This document shows positions 6,574 to 8,263 of a stretch of DNA of 8,263 nucleotides, one piece after another. Under the pieces are notes generated by a model. The model did no database searches, had not been told where the DNA came from, and saw only the letters and a program-made list of their open reading frames with translations. Position 1 is the first letter of the stretch; each line of letters starts with the position of its first letter. The translations under genes and the position numbers were made by a program. Source of the DNA: JANNFX01 sp031380225 (GTDB lineage Bacteria > Pseudomonadota > Alphaproteobacteria > Rhizobiales > Hyphomicrobiaceae); contig JANNFX010000258.1 in the NCBI GenBank assembly GCA_031380225.1, positions 1 through 8,263 on the forward strand, written 5' to 3'.

Positions 6574-6590
6574 ACCCCAAATTCAGGGGT
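6574..6590. terminator. Weak hairpin between outer-membrane gene and tRNA
   Basis: ACCCC (6574-6578) pairs with GGGGT (6586-6590) around a 7-nt loop, 20 bp after the outer-membrane gene's stop. On the plus strand TTTT follows about 6 nt later (6597-6600). It could end transcription of the barrel gene from the left and of the tRNA from the right. The stem is short, so strength is doubtful. Confidence 0.4.
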
Positions 6591-6609
6591 TCGCAGTTTT
6601 GTTCGAAGA

Positions 6610-6684
6610 TGGCGCTCCCTCCGGGAATCGAACCCGGCTTTTCAGAATGAAAATCTGACGTCCTAACCGATAGACGAAGGGAGC
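6610..6684 (-). tRNA. tRNA-Glu (anticodon UUC)
   Basis: A complete 75-nt cloverleaf on the minus strand. The acceptor stem GCTCCCT (6678-6684) pairs with AGGGAGC (6614-6620). The D-arm contains CGGTTAGGACG. The anticodon stem TCAGA/TCTGA encloses loop TTTTCAT, giving anticodon TTC. The T-arm is CCGGG-TTCGATT-CCCGG. Discriminator G is followed by a genome-encoded CCA (6610-6612). It decodes GAA and GAG. I see no duplicate of its 3' end elsewhere in the window, so nothing suggests it has served here as an integration site. Confidence 0.97.
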
Positions 6685-6704
6685 AAACCGCTCAGCGCCC
6701 ACGG

Positions 6705-6733
6705 GGTATAGGCAGGTTTGCCGGTCGCTGCAA
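6705..6733 (-). promoter_or_regulatory. Promoter of tRNA-Glu
   Basis: Minus-strand TTGCAG (6728-6733) and TATACC (6705-6710) are separated by exactly 17 bp. The expected start lies near 6698, about 14 nt before the mature tRNA 5' end at 6684, leaving a short leader for RNase P to remove. The GC-rich DNA after the -10 would suit growth-rate control, which is inference. Confidence 0.6.
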
Positions 6734-6821
6734 GCCCAGGGGAGAGTGAATTTTGTGTCAGCGACGCCGCAGCTGGAGTGACCACTTAACTCAATCAAAA
6801 CAAGAGCAATTCGGTGCCAGT

Positions 6822-8263
6822 TTAGCCCTGTTTTCCAGGTTGGGCGGCGTCTTCGATGGTCAGTTCAATGCGATCGCGGCCGCCCCAGGTGTCGCGGCGC
6901 AGCGTGCCGGCAACGTGGATCGGCATACCGCCTGAATTTAGCAAGACCTCGCCGAGCGGCTCGCCAATCGCCCGGAATGCAATGGCCTCGATGCGTGCTC
7001 CGTCGCCGGCTTCCAGAACACAGCGCACGTGACGCTCGCCAGCGATTTTTGCAAACTTCACCCGATGGGCCGGGAATACAAATCGCGGTTGCGGATTGCC
7101 CTGACCATAAGGCCCAGCGCGTTCAATCAAGGACAACAACTCGTTGGTGGCCCCTGTTGCCGTCAGAGTTCCATCAATGTCAAGGCTGGCGCCTGCCACC
7201 GCGGCAGCCGTCGACGCCGCGAGCGCGCGATCAAAGTAGGCGCGGAGCGCGTCGAGCTTTGTGTAATCGACGGTCAGACCGGCGGCCATCGCATGACCGC
7301 CGCCTTTGATCAATATCCCCTCTGCGACTGCTGCGCGAACGGCGCCACCAATATCGACACCGGCCACCGACCTTAGCGAAGCGGTTCCAACAAGGCCGCC
7401 GGAGCTGCCGTCCTTTTCCCAGGCGATGGCGCAGGCTGGACGGCGGAAGCGTTCAACCAACCGGCTGGCGACAAGGCCAACCACGCCTTTGTGCCAAGTC
7501 TCAGAACCGACGATGGTCAGCGCCATCGTGGGATTGTCGTCAATCAAGCGGTCAGCTTCGGCCGCGGCTTCTTCCAGCATCTTGATTTCGATGGACTTCC
7601 GTTCGGCGTTGAGTTTGCCGAGCAGCGCTGCAAGCCTCGCCGCTTCACCAGCGTCGCTGGTGCACAGCAGCTTTGCGCCAAGACCCGAATCTCCAATGCG
7701 CCCACCAGCATTAATGCGCGGGCCCAAGATGAAGCCCAAGTGATAGACATTCGGCGGCTGATTGAGGCTGGCTTCGTCGAGAAGTGCAGCAAGCCCAATG
7801 TTATGGCGCTCGCGCATCACCTGCAGACCTTTGGTGACGTAAGCGCGATTGAGCCCTGTTAGCGGCACCACGTCAGCAACGGTTGCCAACGCGACCAGAT
7901 CGAGATCACCAATCAAATTCGGCTCGACGGTGCCGTTTTTGTAATATCTGCGACGGCGCAGATCGCGCGTCACAGCAACCAGCGTCAGAAACACGACGCC
8001 CGCAGCGCACAGATGCCCCTGCCCCGAGATATCATCTTGGCGATTTGGATTGACGACCGAATGCACGTCAGGCAGCCGCTCATCCGCCTGGTGGTGATCC
8101 AGCACCACGACATCGGTTTTTAGTTTTCGCGCCGAATTGAGCGCATCAAAACTGGTGGTGCCGCAGTCAACGGTTACAATCAGGCGTGCGCCTTCCTGCA
8201 CCAGGGTCGCGATCGCATTGGCATTGGGGCCATAGCCTTCAGCCATTCGATCTGGAATGTAGA
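6822..8263 (-). CDS. recJ: Single-stranded-DNA-specific 5'-3' exonuclease RecJ, N-terminus outside window
   Basis: RecJ degrades single-stranded DNA 5'-3' in RecF-pathway recombination, mismatch repair and base-excision repair, using Mn/Mg. The frame runs through the right edge: in-frame codons YIPDR precede MAEGYGPN at 8246, so that ATG is internal. Numbering from it, the DHH-domain motifs are VDCGTTS (26-32), LDHH (49-52) and ATVADVVPL (121-129); GPRINAGGR lies at 175-183. The DHHA1 region has GSETWHKGVVG (247-257) and GGGHAMAAG (315-323). RAGPYGQGNPQP (376-387) leads into the C-terminal OB-fold part ending GKQG. About 479 codons are present of a family usually near 600, so the first DHH motif is outside. 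No damage is visible. It ends at TAA 6822-6824, 88 bp from the tRNA promoter. Confidence 0.97.
   Translation of the reverse strand, partial: YIPDRMAEGYGPNANAIATLVQEGARLIVTVDCGTTSFDALNSARKLKTDVVVLDHHQADERLPDVHSVVNPNRQDDISGQGHLCAAGVVFLTLVAVTRDLRRRRYYKNGTVEPNLIGDLDLVALATVADVVPLTGLNRAYVTKGLQVMRERHNIGLAALLDEASLNQPPNVYHLGFILGPRINAGGRIGDSGLGAKLLCTSDAGEAARLAALLGKLNAERKSIEIKMLEEAAAEADRLIDDNPTMALTIVGSETWHKGVVGLVASRLVERFRRPACAIAWEKDGSSGGLVGTASLRSVAGVDIGGAVRAAVAEGILIKGGGHAMAAGLTVDYTKLDALRAYFDRALAASTAAAVAGASLDIDGTLTATGATNELLSLIERAGPYGQGNPQPRFVFPAHRVKFAKIAGERHVRCVLEAGDGARIEAIAFRAIGEPLGEVLLNSGGMPIHVAGTLRRDTWGGRDRIELTIEDAAQPGKQG

Noticed and set aside
6008..6580. 190-codon minus-strand ORF opposite the outer-membrane gene
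   Set aside because: Antisense of a gene with signal peptide, promoter and terminal Phe; no family resemblance of its own.
1..8263. CRISPR array, insertion sequence ends or attachment-site repeats
   Set aside because: No regularly spaced repeats, terminal inverted repeats or copies of the tRNA 3' end were seen.

Overview
The window reads as chromosomal DNA of a moderately GC-rich alphaproteobacterium, probably Hyphomicrobiales. This rests on the RecJ sequence style, the CaiB/BaiF C-terminus, the ATPase and the shape of the zinc operators. I cannot place it to genus. No transposon, integrase or CRISPR array is visible, and the intact genes look like ordinary host genes.

Layout from left to right: the last 62 codons of a CaiB/BaiF-type CoA-transferase (+); a convergent EamA/DMT permease (-) with its own likely promoter; about 360 bp without an intact gene; a ZntA-type Zn/Cd/Pb P1B-ATPase (-); a 245-bp divergent intergenic region holding a textbook MerR-family promoter for the ATPase; a second EamA/DMT permease (+) ending in a 66-residue tail with 26 histidines; a stretch of about 440 bp with a decayed minus-strand gene and then a promoter carrying a Zur-like box; a small outer-membrane beta-barrel protein (+); a weak terminator hairpin; tRNA-Glu(UUC) (-) with its promoter; and the C-terminal four fifths or so of RecJ (-), running off the right edge.

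The centre, about 1.58-6.55 kb, looks like a zinc-handling cluster. The ATPase would be switched on by excess metal through a ZntR/CadR-like activator encoded elsewhere. The His-rich permease is a plausible metal transporter or metal-buffering protein. The outer-membrane protein has a near-palindromic GTTATATTGTAAC site overlapping its -10, as expected for repression by Zur when zinc is plentiful. One locus may therefore hold both a high-zinc arm (export) and a low-zinc arm (outer-membrane entry). The operator readings are strong for the ATPase and moderate for the barrel. The metal role of the His-tailed permease and of the barrel is inference. The flanking CoA-transferase, tRNA and RecJ appear unrelated.
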